A DNA stretch of 64,000 bases from Ursus arctos (GCF_023065955.2 NW_026622808.1:41056475-41120474); one strand, 5' to 3'. Numbered from the stretch's first letter, positions 44,406-55,945 are shown. Program-made: numbers and translations. Notes: generated from the letters alone by a model not told the origin.

Positions 44406-45000
44406 TACGTTACGAACTAAACTATGCTGGTTGTAGCTAGCAAGGGGTCCAGGTTGGAGGAGTTAAGGGGGAATGAAGGTGGAAAGGAAGCTTCATTCTG
44501 AACACCTTCTGAAGATGAATATTTGTGTCTGTATTACCTAATCTTGCGACAGACACCTTAAGTCTTGAGACCTCGCTGTTACAATATTTCCCTGCTACCT
44601 GACCCCTGAAATGGGAAGCAGGAAGAAAACTGGGAGAGGGTGCTGCACGGAGAGTTTTCCTTGGTTTATTCTCAAAATGTTTGTGAAAGAGCAGGATCCC
44701 TCCCTGACTATAGAGCATCAGCATCCGGACCCCGAGCTTCCCACTTGTGGTTGGCATCGAATTTTTCAGGTACAGTCGTGCCAGACTAGGACCAGGCAGT
44801 GAACTGGTTTCGCCCTTGGGTACAATGCAAGTACTTATATCTCCCACGGTCCCCCATAAGCCACTCGCTGTCTGAGTGCACCGTCTGCTCTACCACCTAG
44901 CCCAGAAATTCTGCCGCAATGCCAGAGGGAGCGGTGGCCACAGGTGACTTACTTTGTGCTTTTAGATTCTTCCCCTCTGCGGTCCTTTTGAACTATCTTT
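44406..45000. other. Unique sequence
   Basis: No repeat or exon recognised. The long minus frame at 44437-44847 has no domain. Confidence 0.5.
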
Positions 45001-45039
45001 AGAATCATTGCCTTTGTTTCTTCACCCTGTGCTTATCAT

Positions 45040-45300
45040 GCAGTGTTCTTTTTCCAAGAAGGGAAATAAATGCATTGTTTAATTTATGAGGATATAATAC
45101 TGTAATAGTATATTCCTCTGCCTGAAATGTATTCTTAAGTATTACCTTGGTCTGTACTTTAATTGAATTGGATAGAGACGGCACAGTGCCGTTGTTAAGG
45201 TTAACGGCCCAATGATTTACAAGACAAGGCACATTTACTGGCAAATAGATTTTAGTAATTGTTCTGCTCCACGGTGAGAATAACAGCTTGTGCATTGATT
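45040..45300. promoter_or_regulatory. Candidate conserved non-coding element with palindrome
   Basis: Repeat-free. Contains the 15-bp palindrome ACGGCACAGTGCCGT (45178-45192), immediately followed by a CCGTT...AACGG inverted repeat, TAATTGAATT and TTTAGTAATTG. No coding pattern. The retained CpGs inside the palindrome and the homeodomain-type cores are suggestive only. Confidence 0.3.
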
Positions 45301-45960
45301 CGTCATGTTCTGGAATTGGGGCTCACCTAGAGGAGACGGCGCTCAGGGTCCTGGAAACACAGACGAGGCTGCCTAGGAGGGAGGAGATGAGCAGGCCCAC
45401 AAACTCTTCCTGCTCAGGGTACTTTGGCTCAGGGAAGGCCTCAGTTGCCCTCAGGTGGAAGGGACGATGTTTTCAAGGTGAAGATGGCTTAAGGATGCTA
45501 CAGGTGCCAGAATTTAAACACATACAACTAATAAGGGTTTGGGTTTTTTTTTCCCCCCCCTAATGCTAGGAAGATGAGCTATACCTGATAGTCTAGACAT
45601 TTCCATTGGGAATCAATTTGGCATTTCTAAGGGGAAGGGATAAATTAAGTGGGGGGAAAATATCTACTTGGGTGGTTTGACCTCTCAGGAAAATCTTACA
45701 ACTGTGTTTAGGACCAAGATGGAAGTCCAGTTTTCAGGTTGACTGCATCTGCTGTTTGACACCCTTGCCTCAGTAAGGTTGAGATCCACAGAATTGTTTG
45801 TAAAACCTGGCTACTCTGAACGTGTCTTAATAAGTCTGACTCTTATTTTCCTCTCCATCTCCAAGAATATTGACAAAAGGTTACAAGTCCTATCTTAGGA
45901 AAGTCTCCAATTACCTTGCGTTAACTGTGACAGAAACTCAAATGAGGGAATCAAAGCAGT
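45301..45960. other. Unique sequence
   Basis: No repeat or exon recognised. T and C homopolymer runs at 45545-45560. Confidence 0.5.
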
Positions 45961-45963
45961 ATT

Positions 45964-46006
45964 GGACAGTCGGACGGATGGACTGACGGACGGACGGATG
46001 GAGGGG
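45964..46006. repeat. Degenerate (GGAC/GGAT)n repeat
   Basis: GGACAGTCGGACGGATGGAC, TGACGGACGGACGGATGG: tetranucleotide repeat with several CpGs. Confidence 0.8.
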
Positions 46007-46359
46007 AGACCTGACAAGAGCAGAAACACTGGCTCCTCAATGTCACACGTGGGCCACGGGCTCTGAGCCTCCATGGCCACCAAGTGCAGGCCCTCCCCCG
46101 CTTTTGGTCTATTCTGAGAAAGTGACTGAGAAGAGTCAGAACACAAGGACAGTAGTTCTCCTCTCGTGTTCTCAAGGATGTTACTTATATCGTATACAAA
46201 GTATGTCATCTGGAGTTGACCTAGGACGGGCTATGAGAAAGAGGAGCCTAGTGGTAGAGAAAAGACCAACAGAATGTTGTCCCACTTGAGAGATGATACT
46301 AAACAGTAAAAGAAGGACAGTGCTTTTGGATGAATGTAAAATCACGTGTACACACAGTC
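46007..46359. other. Unique sequence
   Basis: No repeat or exon recognised. Confidence 0.5.
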
Positions 46360-47145
46360 ACCTTTTTCTATTTCATTCTTAAAAATCCTTGAAATGGTGA
46401 AATAGCATACTTGACAATCAGCATTTACAGTGTATACTTAAAGTTAGAGGACACTAAGCACTCCTGGACTCGCCACCCAGTTTCAGAAAACACAGTTGCC
46501 ACTTTGTGTTCCCCGTGGCCCCCTCCCCAGTCATGTCGCCTCCCTCCCTCACGCAGAGGGCACCCTCTGAATTTGGTGCCATTGCTTCCTCTCTACATGT
46601 CTCTATAATCGTTTAGCTGTATGTAGCTTCAGTACAGTCTTTAACTTTCCATATAGCCTTCACAGTATAAATCACAACTGGCTTAACCACTCTAAAGTTG
46701 ATGAAGCCTGGGCCATTCCCAGTGCGTGCTATCAACGTGGCTGTGACTGTCTGCACATGACACTTGCAAGAATGTCTAAGGCAGGCAGGTGTCTAAGCGA
46801 TCGCCGGGGTGTACGTGTTCACCTTCAGTGCCTCATGCCAACTGTATTCTACGGTGTTCGTACCGACTAATATTTCACCCACTGTGAGTGAGCGTTGTGC
46901 TGCTCCTACCCCTGCCGACCTTAGATGTTGTCCGTCCTTACGTTTTGATAATCTGATGGTGTTAAGGATATTCTATTGCAGTTTTAGTTTGTAATTGGTT
47001 TGGATTATTTGTAAGGCTGAGCAGCTTATGTTGGCTATTTGTTTCTTCTGTGGAAAAGAAACCTCTTCATGAGCTCTTTCATATTTCTGTTGAGTTTTGT
47101 TCTTTTTTTAAGTTATGTCATAGGAGCTCTTTATATATTCTAGAT

Positions 47146-47411
47146 CAGTGCTGCCTGATAGAAATGTAATGTAAGTCACTTTTGTAATTTGAAATTTCCT
47201 AATAGTCGATTAAAAATAGAAACTAGAATTGGTTATAATTTTATTTAACTTGATTTATAATTCTCCAAAAATATCTAAAATAAAAAACAAAATTACTAAT
47301 GAACCCTTTGAAATTTGCAGGGCATTTTATACTTACGGTAAATATCAATTCATGCCAGCCACATTTCAGTTGCTCAGGAACCACATGTCTCAGGGCTATT
47401 GAGAGCAATGC
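47146..47411 (+). mobile_element. hAT-Charlie MITE nested in antisense L1M
   Basis: AGTGCTGCCTGATAGAAATG, TAATGTAAGTCACTTTTGTA, ATTTGAAATTTCCTAATAGT, then GGGCATTTTATACTTACGGT, CATGCCAGCCACATTTCAGT, TGCTCAGGAACCACATGTCT. Same family as the copy at 57778. It splits the L1 between ATATATTCTAGATC and the TTGTCAGTTCTGTTTTCTTC continuation. Confidence 0.8.
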
Positions 47412-47550
47412 ATGTCTAAATGCTGGTCCCTTGTCAGTTCTGTTTTCTTCCAACCTGTAGCTATGTTTTCACTTTTTCGTGGTTTCTTTTTTATGAAAAG
47501 AAGTTTTTCACTTTAACATGGTCACATTTGATCAGTCTTGCTGCTTTTTT

Positions 47551-47667
47551 AAAAATTCCGGTATAGTTAACATACGGTGTTGCATTAGTTTTAGGGGTAT
47601 GATACAGTGATTCAACAATTCTATACGTTGCTCTGTGTTCATCGTAAGTGTGCTCTTAATCCCCTTC
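47551..47667 (-). mobile_element. Truncated L1 3' end inserted into older L1M
   Basis: AAAATTCCGGTATAGTTAAC, ATACGGTGTTGCATTAGTTT, GATACAGTGATTCAACAATT and TGTGCTCTTAATCCCCTT are the reversed 3' UTR of carnivore L1s. It is flanked by GTCTT(G/A)CTGCTTTTTT at 47535-47550 and 47668-47683, a 16-bp duplication with one mismatch. Confidence 0.9.
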
Positions 47668-48169
47668 GTCTTACTGCTTTTTTGCATTTTGTTTAAGAAA
47701 TCCTTCTCTAGACTAAGGCAATTAAAAAAAATTTTTGTCCAGAAGTTTTAAAGTTTTGTCCTTCACATGTAATGTCTTCATGTGTATGGAATCAATTTTC
47801 GTGTTTTTTTTTTTTTTTTTTTTAAGCAGTTTCCATTTCACTTTTCCATGTAGTCAACCATAGGCCTTTCCTGGGGGGGCCTCTTCGTCCCACTGCTCTG
47901 TGAGCCAGCCTGCCAACTTCCTGTCAGGGAACCAGTCAGGTTTGGGACCCGCTTTTCTCTTCCATTTGTCTATTTGTTTACCTCTTTTCAAATACCGCAC
48001 GTTCATTTTAATAGCTTTACAATAAGCCTTATTGTCTGATAGGGCAAGTCCCTTGGCTTGCTTCTCTCTTAGAAGTTTCCCGGTATATTTGGCCGTTGGC
48101 TTTCAGATATTCAGTATTAAAATGAGTTTGTTATGATCCGTGAAAATCCTTTGACCCATCTATTCACAT

Positions 48170-48350
48170 AGACGAGCTGTGTGAACTTGGATGCATCACT
48201 TTGCCTCTCTGACCTGTCTTTCCATCTGTAAAATGAAAGCAGCATGGTTTCCTTTTTACAGGATTATTTTGAGGATTCAATAAAATAGTGCAAGCAAGGT
48301 TCCTAACACAGTGCCTGACACATGGGAAATTTTCAATAAGTAAATGCATT
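48170..48350 (+). mobile_element. MIR SINE
   Basis: AGCTGTGTGAACTTGGATGC, ATCACTTTGCCTCTCTGACC, TTCCATCTGTAAAATGAAAG, TTTTGAGGATTCAATAAAAT, AACACAGTGCCTGACACATG. Confidence 0.93.
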
Positions 48351-48767
48351 GTTTTAATATTGTTAGAGTTGAGATGTGGCCACACCATCGTGGGGAATGC
48401 AGGGATCCTGACAAGAAAGCTGGTTTTTTAACTGTGTGGGGCACACGAGCTACAGACTTACCACCACCTTGGTCCTCTCCTCACATTTTAATGAGGACTT
48501 TTGTGCTTAATACTAATAATGTATGTATTCAGCCCTTCACACTTCTTAAAGTGTTTGTGCTCAGTTATATTTGGATTGTTCAGGAAACTTGAGAGCAAGT
48601 AAGGGTGCACATAGTTGGAAATAAGAGATTGGAGCTTCAAATAAGCCTTGGAAGCTCTATCAGGGCACTGGGGTGAGAGGTAATGAGGACCAGAATCTTC
48701 TACTCCACCACCTACACGCCAGCTATCAACCAAGATGATAACCTGTGGAGGTGGAGGTGAGGGTAGG
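48351..48767. other. Unique sequence
   Basis: No repeat or exon recognised. Confidence 0.5.
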
Positions 48768-48964
48768 ATTGCCAGAGAAAATATAGGACATTCAGCTACA
48801 TTTGAATCTCAGATAAACGATGAATAACCTTTTTTTTTTTTTTGGTATAAATATGTCCTAAATATTGTAGGAGTCCTACTCATATTAAAATTTATTCACT
48901 TATCTGAAATTCAAATTTAACTGGGCATCTTAGGTATTTTTTTATTTGCTAAATCTGGCAGTGC
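48768..48964. mobile_element. Palindromic MITE-like element (long inverted repeat)
   Basis: The left arm 48768-48828 (ATTGCCAGAGAAAATATAGG ... TTTGAATCTCAGATAAACGA) is the diverged reverse complement of the right arm 48891-48963 (ACTTATCTGAAATTCAAATTTAAC ... AAATCTGGCAGT). A T15 run (48829-48843) and short spacer lie between. This is the known fold-back type of old mammalian MITE. Confidence 0.75.
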
Positions 48965-49937
48965 TAGGTGGGGGACATTGCTATTACTTCTTCACATTAG
49001 AATTGTGCTCTAATGATCGAGTGCATAAATTGTCCTTAGATGGCTTGTAATCTAATGACCCTTCGTATGGCAAATGTGGAAATTGATATCCGGAGGCTCA
49101 GCGTTGGTTAACTGCAGAAATTGGATGACTCTAGATTTTGTGTTCTTTCTAATGCTGCTAAATGTGCAAAAATATTTTTCGTTATCCTCATCATCCTGGA
49201 GTGATAGAGACCTCTACCCCATGGACCATATACCTTTGGTCATGTTTAGGTTCTGTGACAGATTCTGGGCCCCCAGGTCAGTATCTGGTTACCCAGTGAG
49301 TTAACACAGGTGTGAAATGCTTGGGATTCTAGAAAGTTTCTGGCCTGGAGTTGAAGGCCATAAAGGTGAATGGCCCGCCTTTGAGGACTTCTGTTGAAAT
49401 GATTGCTTTGTCAAAGCCTTCAGTTACTATAATGATAGGGACGAGAGAAGCAGACAAAAGCACAGAAATCTTTAGATTAAAAAAAAAATGAAGAAGAAAT
49501 GATGAAGGGGAAGGAAAAATGAAGAGATGAGGAAAGCTACTGGCATCTGGAGGGGCTAAAGGACATCATGGCAGAGAAGTGGGGCTCCGCTGGGAGAGTC
49601 AAGTGGTATAACAAGACTTAATATCAGAATATTTTTTTCTAAAATGAAGAGCCTTAGGCAGAGAAAGGGCTCCCACGGGCCTCTTTGATGAAGAGTCCCA
49701 TTGCTGGAGTCGTTTAAAATCAGAACTGAACAAAGTAACAGAAAGTGAACTACAGGAAACACTCCCCTGAATATCTTTTGGGACAGACTTGATAATCTGA
49801 TAGGTCTCTTCCTCTTCTCAGTGCCCATGAATCACTGGTTCATGTGAAAACATAATGGTTAAATGCTCTCAGGGTACCAGAAATTGAAAATTTAATTGAA
49901 AGTAATTTTCATACAAGTGAAGCATGGTTTAGAAATT

Positions 49938-49940
<3 letters not shown>
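48965..49940. other. Unique sequence
   Basis: No repeat or exon recognised. Confidence 0.5.

Positions 49941-49987
<47 letters not shown>
49941..49987. repeat. (TG)23 microsatellite
   Basis: Uninterrupted TG run. Confidence 0.98.
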
Positions 49988-49989
<2 letters not shown>

Positions 49990-51304
49990 ATCCAGGATAG
50001 TGTGAGCAGCTAGTCTCAAAATCCTTACCAGACCAAAGCTTTGTTTCCACCTTGCTGAGCCGTTCCTATTCCTCACCTCTAGTTTCAAATTATTTTTATG
50101 TGACACTTGGATGATGATGCCTATTTGACTTCCTTTTTCTAACTAAATAGTCTTCAGGAAATAGATCGCCGGGCTTAGTTCAAAGCTCTAAATAAACATT
50201 CATAGTATCTATGTGCTATAAAGTGACCTCCTCTCTAATGCTGATCCAAGGCATGAAAATTGCCCTCCTGGTGCTAGATGCCAAGCCTGGTTGACCTTCC
50301 CAATTTTTTGGCTGCAAATCTGAAAAACAAACCCAGCTGTTGTGGAGAAACACGAGGCGTAGGCACACGTTAGATGAGCGTTCGTGGTTTTCTTTGATAG
50401 GGGATGGCCTCATAGGAGATGAACCGTGGAAAAGCTCGGTTAGCAAGCTTTTGTAGTTGTCGCGTTATTTTCCTACCTCAGTTCTAATACTCCTGGTAAT
50501 AGATTTTTTAAAGGCAACTCAGGGAGCAGCTACTAGCTTTTGCCTTGTATCCTGAATGCCTTCCATGCCACCAGTGAACAGATGGGGATTCTACCCTTTC
50601 TTCCCAGCCCTAACCCTGCAGCCCCCAGAGGCCTTCCCTAAGGGTCTCCTCGCTGTCTGTTGTGTGGCTGCAGCCATAGGAAGCTTCCCCAAGTAGCGCC
50701 TTGATCCTATCTCTCTCCAGCTCTGAAATTGTCAATATCCTCTTGCTTTCTGGGAGGCGTTTTCCCAAACACCAGTCTTTTACGCACCTCCATTATCTCT
50801 GCTGTTCCCCTTCCATCTGTGAGCTGTTGTTTACTTCGTATTTATCTTTAAATGGACTCATTTTTTTTTTCACTTAAATGTATTCTTAGAGGAAACTTTA
50901 TCTCTAAGTAAATGGGAAACCAGTATCATCTATCATAAATAGAAGCTAACAATAAATACAATGAAAGCAAACAAAACCAAGTAGTATCTTCTAGCTAGAT
51001 AGTACTGCCTGAGGCTGTAAGCCTGAGGTCTGCTCGTTCATGCGCACACGCGCTCTCTGGCTGCTTACAGAGGTGAGTGATTATTCAGTTATCTTCCATT
51101 TGTCCCTCCAGACGCGTTTTCTTCCCTTCTCCTTGCCCTCTGTCCCAGGAGGCTGAGCCCTATGGACTAATCACGGACTTCTTTGCCTTTTGGCTTCCAC
51201 TGGGGCTCAGCCTATGGGGGCCCAGCAGGGTATAGGAGGGAGAGAGGGTATGGATCCAGGGCTTTGTTCCCCATTTCCCCAGCCTAGTAGTGCTCTTGAC
51301 CAAA
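49988..51304. other. Unique sequence
   Basis: About 1.3 kb with no recognised repeat. The region 50870-51000 is AT-rich. No exon recognised. Confidence 0.5.
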
Positions 51305-51315
51305 GGTTACTGCTT

Positions 51316-51539
51316 GTGTTTTGTTTTTGTTTTTATAAAGATTGTATTTATTTTAGAAAGAGAGTGAATGTGAGGTGGGAGAACAGGGTGGGAGGGAGAA
51401 AGAATCTGAAGCAGACTCCATGCTGAGCTCAGAGCCCAACACCGGCTCCATCTCACGACCACAAGATCATGACCAAAGCCGAAACCAAGAGTTGGATGCT
51501 TAACCAGAAACTTAACTGACCAAGCCACCCAGGTGCCCT
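51316..51539 (-). mobile_element. Can-SINE, antisense
   Basis: TTTATAAAGATTGTATTTAT, AAGCAGACTCCATGCTGAGC, TCAGAGCCCAACACCGGCTC, AGATCATGACCAAAGCCGAA, ATGCTTAACC and the reversed head CAAGCCACCCAGGTGCCC. Flanked by GGTTA(C/T)TGCTT at 51305-51315 and 51540-51550. It has a small internal duplication (AACCAGAAACTTAACTGACC) before the head. Confidence 0.96.
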
Positions 51540-51550
51540 GGTTATTGCTT

Positions 51551-52479
51551 ATTTGAAGGTGCCTTGTTCTACATGGCTCTCTTCTCATGGCAAACTCTCC
51601 CACTTCTTGTCCCTTAGGCCTAACATGGGTGATAAGTGACTTTACTAGTCCTGGGTTACTGCACTGCCCTTATGCCCTATACCTGTGCTTTGTCAATAGT
51701 CTCTTTGTCAACCCCACCTTGGATTCTCCTACTTGATGTGTCCTATCTCTCTATGGAGACCCTGACTAATACAGTGGTCAGAAACTAGACATTCTAGATC
51801 TGTATCAACTGAGACTTCCTCCTTGGGTTCATCAAAGATGGGAGGGGGATGGAATAATAAACTGTGTCCCACTCCCCATTGTGGTGCACACCAGTGACAC
51901 ATGTGTTCCCCCTTCTAGGACGTACCTTGGACATACATGGAATAAACTCCTATGTTCTCTGTGTGGGATTCAAGCTGGACTGGAGTCTTGTTCACCCTTC
52001 TCATCCTTTTGCTTCCATATATCCTTTGCTACAGACTAATGAACATCCTGCTGTTCTTTGTTCTTGCCCCATGATTCCTCACCTTTGGTCTGTATTGAGG
52101 CTGTTTGTTCTTTAGAAAGACTACCTCCTCCATCTCCACAGTGAATCTGGTCCTCATTCTGATGTTGCCTTCTCTACCAAGGCCTCACTGACCTGGTCTC
52201 TCCTCTAGTGCCAAGCGGCTCTCTTAATATTGTCTCCACTTCCGCCAAACCCTGTATGTCCTTCCCTCCATGTGTATCGTGGGGTGCAGAGGAGCAGAGA
52301 GTTGGCTCCGGGCTGACTTGAGACTCCTATGCTGGTGTGCTGGCCTCTTGGATCCACCTCTGACACCAAATGGCTCCTTCTCTTTGGAGTCGATCATGTT
52401 CTTATATTATGATCACGCCTTTTCTCCTGTACTGTATGTAAGTCTCCATTCGTTAACTTAAGAAACAGTGATAGAACCT
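51551..52479. other. Unique or unassigned repeat-like sequence
   Basis: 51640-51775 ends CTATGGAGACCCTGACTAATACAG, a phrase seen at the ends of old LTRs or other mammalian repeats; not assigned. Nothing else recognised. Confidence 0.35.
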
Positions 52480-52575
52480 ACAAATTTCCAGGCACGTGCT
52501 AGGTGGGGGACTTACAGTGATATGTAAAGCAATATGATCCTTGTCCCAGGGAGCTAAAGGCCTAAAGGAAACTGA
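52480..52575 (-). mobile_element. L2 fragment, antisense
   Basis: TTCCAGGCACGTGCTAGGTG, GGGGACTTACAGTGATATGT, TCCTTGTCCCAGGGAGCTAA: reversed L2 size-class sentence and following block. Confidence 0.65.
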
Positions 52576-52714
52576 AGAAACCTTTGAAGGAAGCCATTAA
52601 CTTTGGTATTCCCATCAACAATTTTATACACAGACATACACAAGGAATGTGTAATAGCCATTGGTTTACCAATAAGACTGCCTTATGTTTTGAGGTCTCC
52701 CTTCTTTGGAGATG

Positions 52715-52800
52715 ACTTATACACCTTCCTGAAAGGGTTGTTGTAAGGGGTCAACATACTACATACAAGGGCTCTTAATGTCTAGCATCAAATTAGTTTT
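52715..52800 (+). mobile_element. MIR 3' remnant
   Basis: CTTCCTGAAAGGGTTGTTGT, AAGGGGTCAACATACTACAT and GGGCTCTTAATGTCTAGCAT fit a diverged MIR 3' part. Confidence 0.45.
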
Positions 52801-53604
52801 CAGTGTATGTCAACAGTGGTAGTTGGAGGGGAGGAGCCATTACACAGTAAAGCCTGCACATAGGCTCTCTAAGAAAAGGCAAGATTCAGATTTGCTCGAG
52901 ACCACCTGGGTTCAGACTCCTAGTACAAAGTATCAGTACCTAGTTCCAAGTGCCAGGGCTGTGATTACAAACAAATTTGGAGGGAAACACTCAATAAACC
53001 AGAGCAGGAGCTACAGAAGGAGCTGAAGGTGTGCAGAAAAAAACAAGCCGCCATAGGCAGAGCCCAAGTCAACCCAGAAAATTCATGAATGTTCCACTAA
53101 GATTCTTCCCATGCAATATTTTTTGGCTCACTCTAGAACTGAACGAGGAACACAGGATTATATAGGTTGTCAACATATACTCACAGTATGGAGTATGTTT
53201 TGGGTATGTAACACCAGAAACCTGATTTAAGGATGGTCCTGGGTGCAGCCTATGTCTTAGAGACTCTTCTTCCCATCCTGAGAGAATTTAAGACCAATAC
53301 ACAAACATAAGGACTAATCTTTTTTTCTTGATCAGAACAATTTAACCTGTAACTTGGGAAAGATAGTGGTAATAACTCTACCTCCTCTAATTTGGATGTC
53401 CAAAAAGTGTTAGTTTGGGGGATGCCCTGGGTCTTTCATCTTGGATGTGCAGACTCCCTATCCTGGCTTTCAGAGAGAGTCTGGCTCCACAGAAGCCCGT
53501 GGGTAACTTTCATGCTGTCCCTCTTCAAGAGTGAGAGACTGAATGTCCTCAATAAGAATCACTGCTTTCTCTTTGAGTATCTATTCTGTATGACCAGCAG
53601 TGGG
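52801..53604. other. Unique sequence
   Basis: No repeat or exon recognised. Confidence 0.5.
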
Positions 53605-53770
53605 TAGATACTTTACATCTTATTAGCTTATTCTGAGAAGAACCCTAAGAGGTGGGTTTACTTTTCCTGTTTAGCATGTGATGAGTCTGAGGTCCATTGA
53701 GATCAGATGTCTTGCCCAGAGGACATCCAGGTTGATCTGATGCCCAAGCTAGCTCCCTTTTTACTCGCTC
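53605..53770 (-). mobile_element. MIR SINE, antisense
   Basis: AGATACTTTACATCTTATTA, GAAGAACCCTAAGAGGTGGG, TTGAGATCAGATGTCTTGCC, CAGAGGACATCCAGGTTG. Confidence 0.7.
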
Positions 53771-53869
53771 ACACTGCCTCTCAAGATGTTGTGTTCAAAG
53801 TGTTTGGTTAGGCTCATCTGACATGGTGTCTACTAGCTTATCAGCTGGAATTCTGTTTATTGGCTCTTC

Positions 53870-54165
53870 AGTACAATGACTGATGTTCTAAAGGTGACTC
53901 TAACCCCTTGCTCTGTCCTGACAAGGACAGAAATATGAGAGAGTCCTGACCAGTGAGCAGTCTGAATGTTAGAGTACAAGGAGGGGCTCTGAATCTCCTC
54001 CCACCACTCTTCTGTACCACAGTGCCATCTGGATTTGTCTGTTTGTTCCCTCATTTGTAACCCCCTCTCCCACCAGACTAAACTCCACAAGGCAGGGGCC
54101 ATAACTGTGGTGTTCATCCATCTATTCCTGGTGCCTAGCAACAAATATTTGTTGAATGAATGGAT
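53870..54165 (+). mobile_element. L2 3' end
   Basis: CCACCAGACTAAACTCCACA, AGGCAGGGGCCATAACTGTG, TCTATTCCTGGTGCCTAGCA and the terminal AATATTTGTTGAATGAATGG. A clear L2 3' terminus; the 5' boundary is indistinct. Confidence 0.85.
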
Positions 54166-55945
54166 TCTATCTGAAATGGTAATCTATATGTAACACACAT
54201 GATTTAAGTCTCTTTGCCTGAATATCTCAGCAGATAGTTCTGTCCTTTTTGACACGTCTCCTGGTTTGTATAATTTATTCATAGGGTTCTTCTTAGCCTG
54301 CTAATAAATTCCTATGGGACTTAGTCTTTTTATATGCTGTGGAATCCACCACCATAAAGTGTTCATAAGAAACGACTTTAGAAAATATTGTTTGGGGTTA
54401 TGCTGATTATGAATTTCTGAATACTTATGTCTGGGCTTCTCTTTGTCTCCGAATATACAATGTGGGATATTGGCATCTCTTTGTATTAGGACATGCACAG
54501 AATCTGATTTTCAAAAAATGGTTGGGAGGTAACAGAAGAGGGAAAGCTATCAGAAATCTGCACTCTCTGAAACACACTTCACATACCCAGGAGGTAAATT
54601 CCTGGCATGGATTTTAACAAACACATACATAACATTTGCACATTGTTTGCTTATGTGTCAGATGATATGATCCATGAATAGGGCTCTGCATCTGTTGTAG
54701 GCAGGAAATTCTAGCCCCATGTCTTGCTACTGCCGTGAAACCTGAGGTGCTTTTGTTTTTGTTTTTATCCCCTAACAAAATTGAGGGATACCTACATGCA
54801 ACTGAGAAGTCAGTTTATTGGTGAGCTTGCAGCCACCCTACTTGATGGCCTCCCTCTACCCACCAGAGCAGAGCAGATGCCGAACAGGAGAAGGGCCTCT
54901 AGAGGGTTTATATCTACCAGTTTCTGACTTCTGCCAACTGACTTTGCAAGTGTTCTCAAAAGTCCTTCATTGCCTCTGTGGATATGAAGAAACCCTATAC
55001 AGTTCAAGGGTTTGTGAAATCACGTGAAACAGGATTGAAAGCCATTCTGGCAAAGCAATTGCAGTTGGAATTAGCTATGTCACCAAGCCACATCCTGGCT
55101 TAAATGATGTTATTTATATCCAACCGCACTCGACAAGTCCCAAAGCCTTCTGTCAAGAGACAAAATCTGACCATAGCATTGACTCTTAACCCCTCTCCTT
55201 TGTGTGGGGACAAAAAGGATTGCTTTTCCAAACCTCTGCGTTTGAGCCCAGAAGGAGTACATTTCCCACAGGAAAATATCCCTAATATTGAAGTGGATGA
55301 AATCCTTGGGATTTCTGAATGTGGTGTACAAACATAGAGTTATGGATTAAGAGACAGAAAAAAGAGCGGTCCTTGCCTTCTTGTTCCTTGTTTCTTTTTC
55401 CTCTGGAAAAAGGAAACACAGGTATGTACACACCAATGAATAGCATTGCTAATGCTCCATGTTTTTAATCCTAAAACGGGAGAAAGAACAGCACGGATTG
55501 CCCAGGACCAGTGAGGGGCTCCATGAGAAGATGAATGTAGGGCTCTTAGCACAATCCCCGGCAGGTAATACGCTCCTGCCAGGTAGCCAGTGCTGCACCT
55601 CTCAGGTATCAGGGACGGTGTGAAAAGTATGTGTGCGTGCACACGTTAGGAGCATACACCGTAGAATCCAAAGGGTAGGATAGATGTCAGGAGACAGGAC
55701 TTGGCACATCTGGATCATCCTCAGGTAGGCAATGGGTGCTGGAGTTCCAAACCAAAGTGCCTTTTCCATGACTGTTCATACATCACAGCACATGAGCTCC
55801 TATAATGCATTTGCTCTGAGGCCCCAAAGGTTCCATGTGGCCTCTTTAACTAGAGACTAAAAGTATAGTACTTGCATTTTAATGCCTCGATTTGCTGTTT
55901 GATGATTTTACTATTTGGCTTATATATATTTTGTACTTCGTGGGG
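54166..55945. other. Unique sequence
   Basis: No repeat recognised. Opposite-strand open frames at 55104-55337 and 55110-55331 coincide over the same DNA and have no domain I recognise. Confidence 0.5.

Larger units (their letters stand above)
46360..48140 (-). mobile_element. Long ancient L1M (L1ME-type), antisense, with nested insertions
   Basis: Minus-strand L1 from 3' UTR (left) into ORF2 (right). Landmarks: ATGTCTAAGGCAGGCAGGTG, TTTTGATAATCTGATGGTGT, GGCTATTTGTTTCTTCTGTG, GGAGCTCTTTATATATTCTA (47126-47145), then after interruption TAAGAAATCCTTCTCTAGAC, TGTATGGAATCAATTTTCGT, and TGTCTGATAGGGCAAGTCCC near 48034. It is interrupted at 47146-47411 by a hAT element and at 47535-47683 by a second L1 3' end. 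A T20 run lies at 47804-47823. Frames are all broken. Confidence 0.88.

Noticed and set aside
44437..44847. 136-codon minus-strand open frame
   Set aside because: No domain and overlapping plus-strand frame; adjacent to an LTR; no exon signals.
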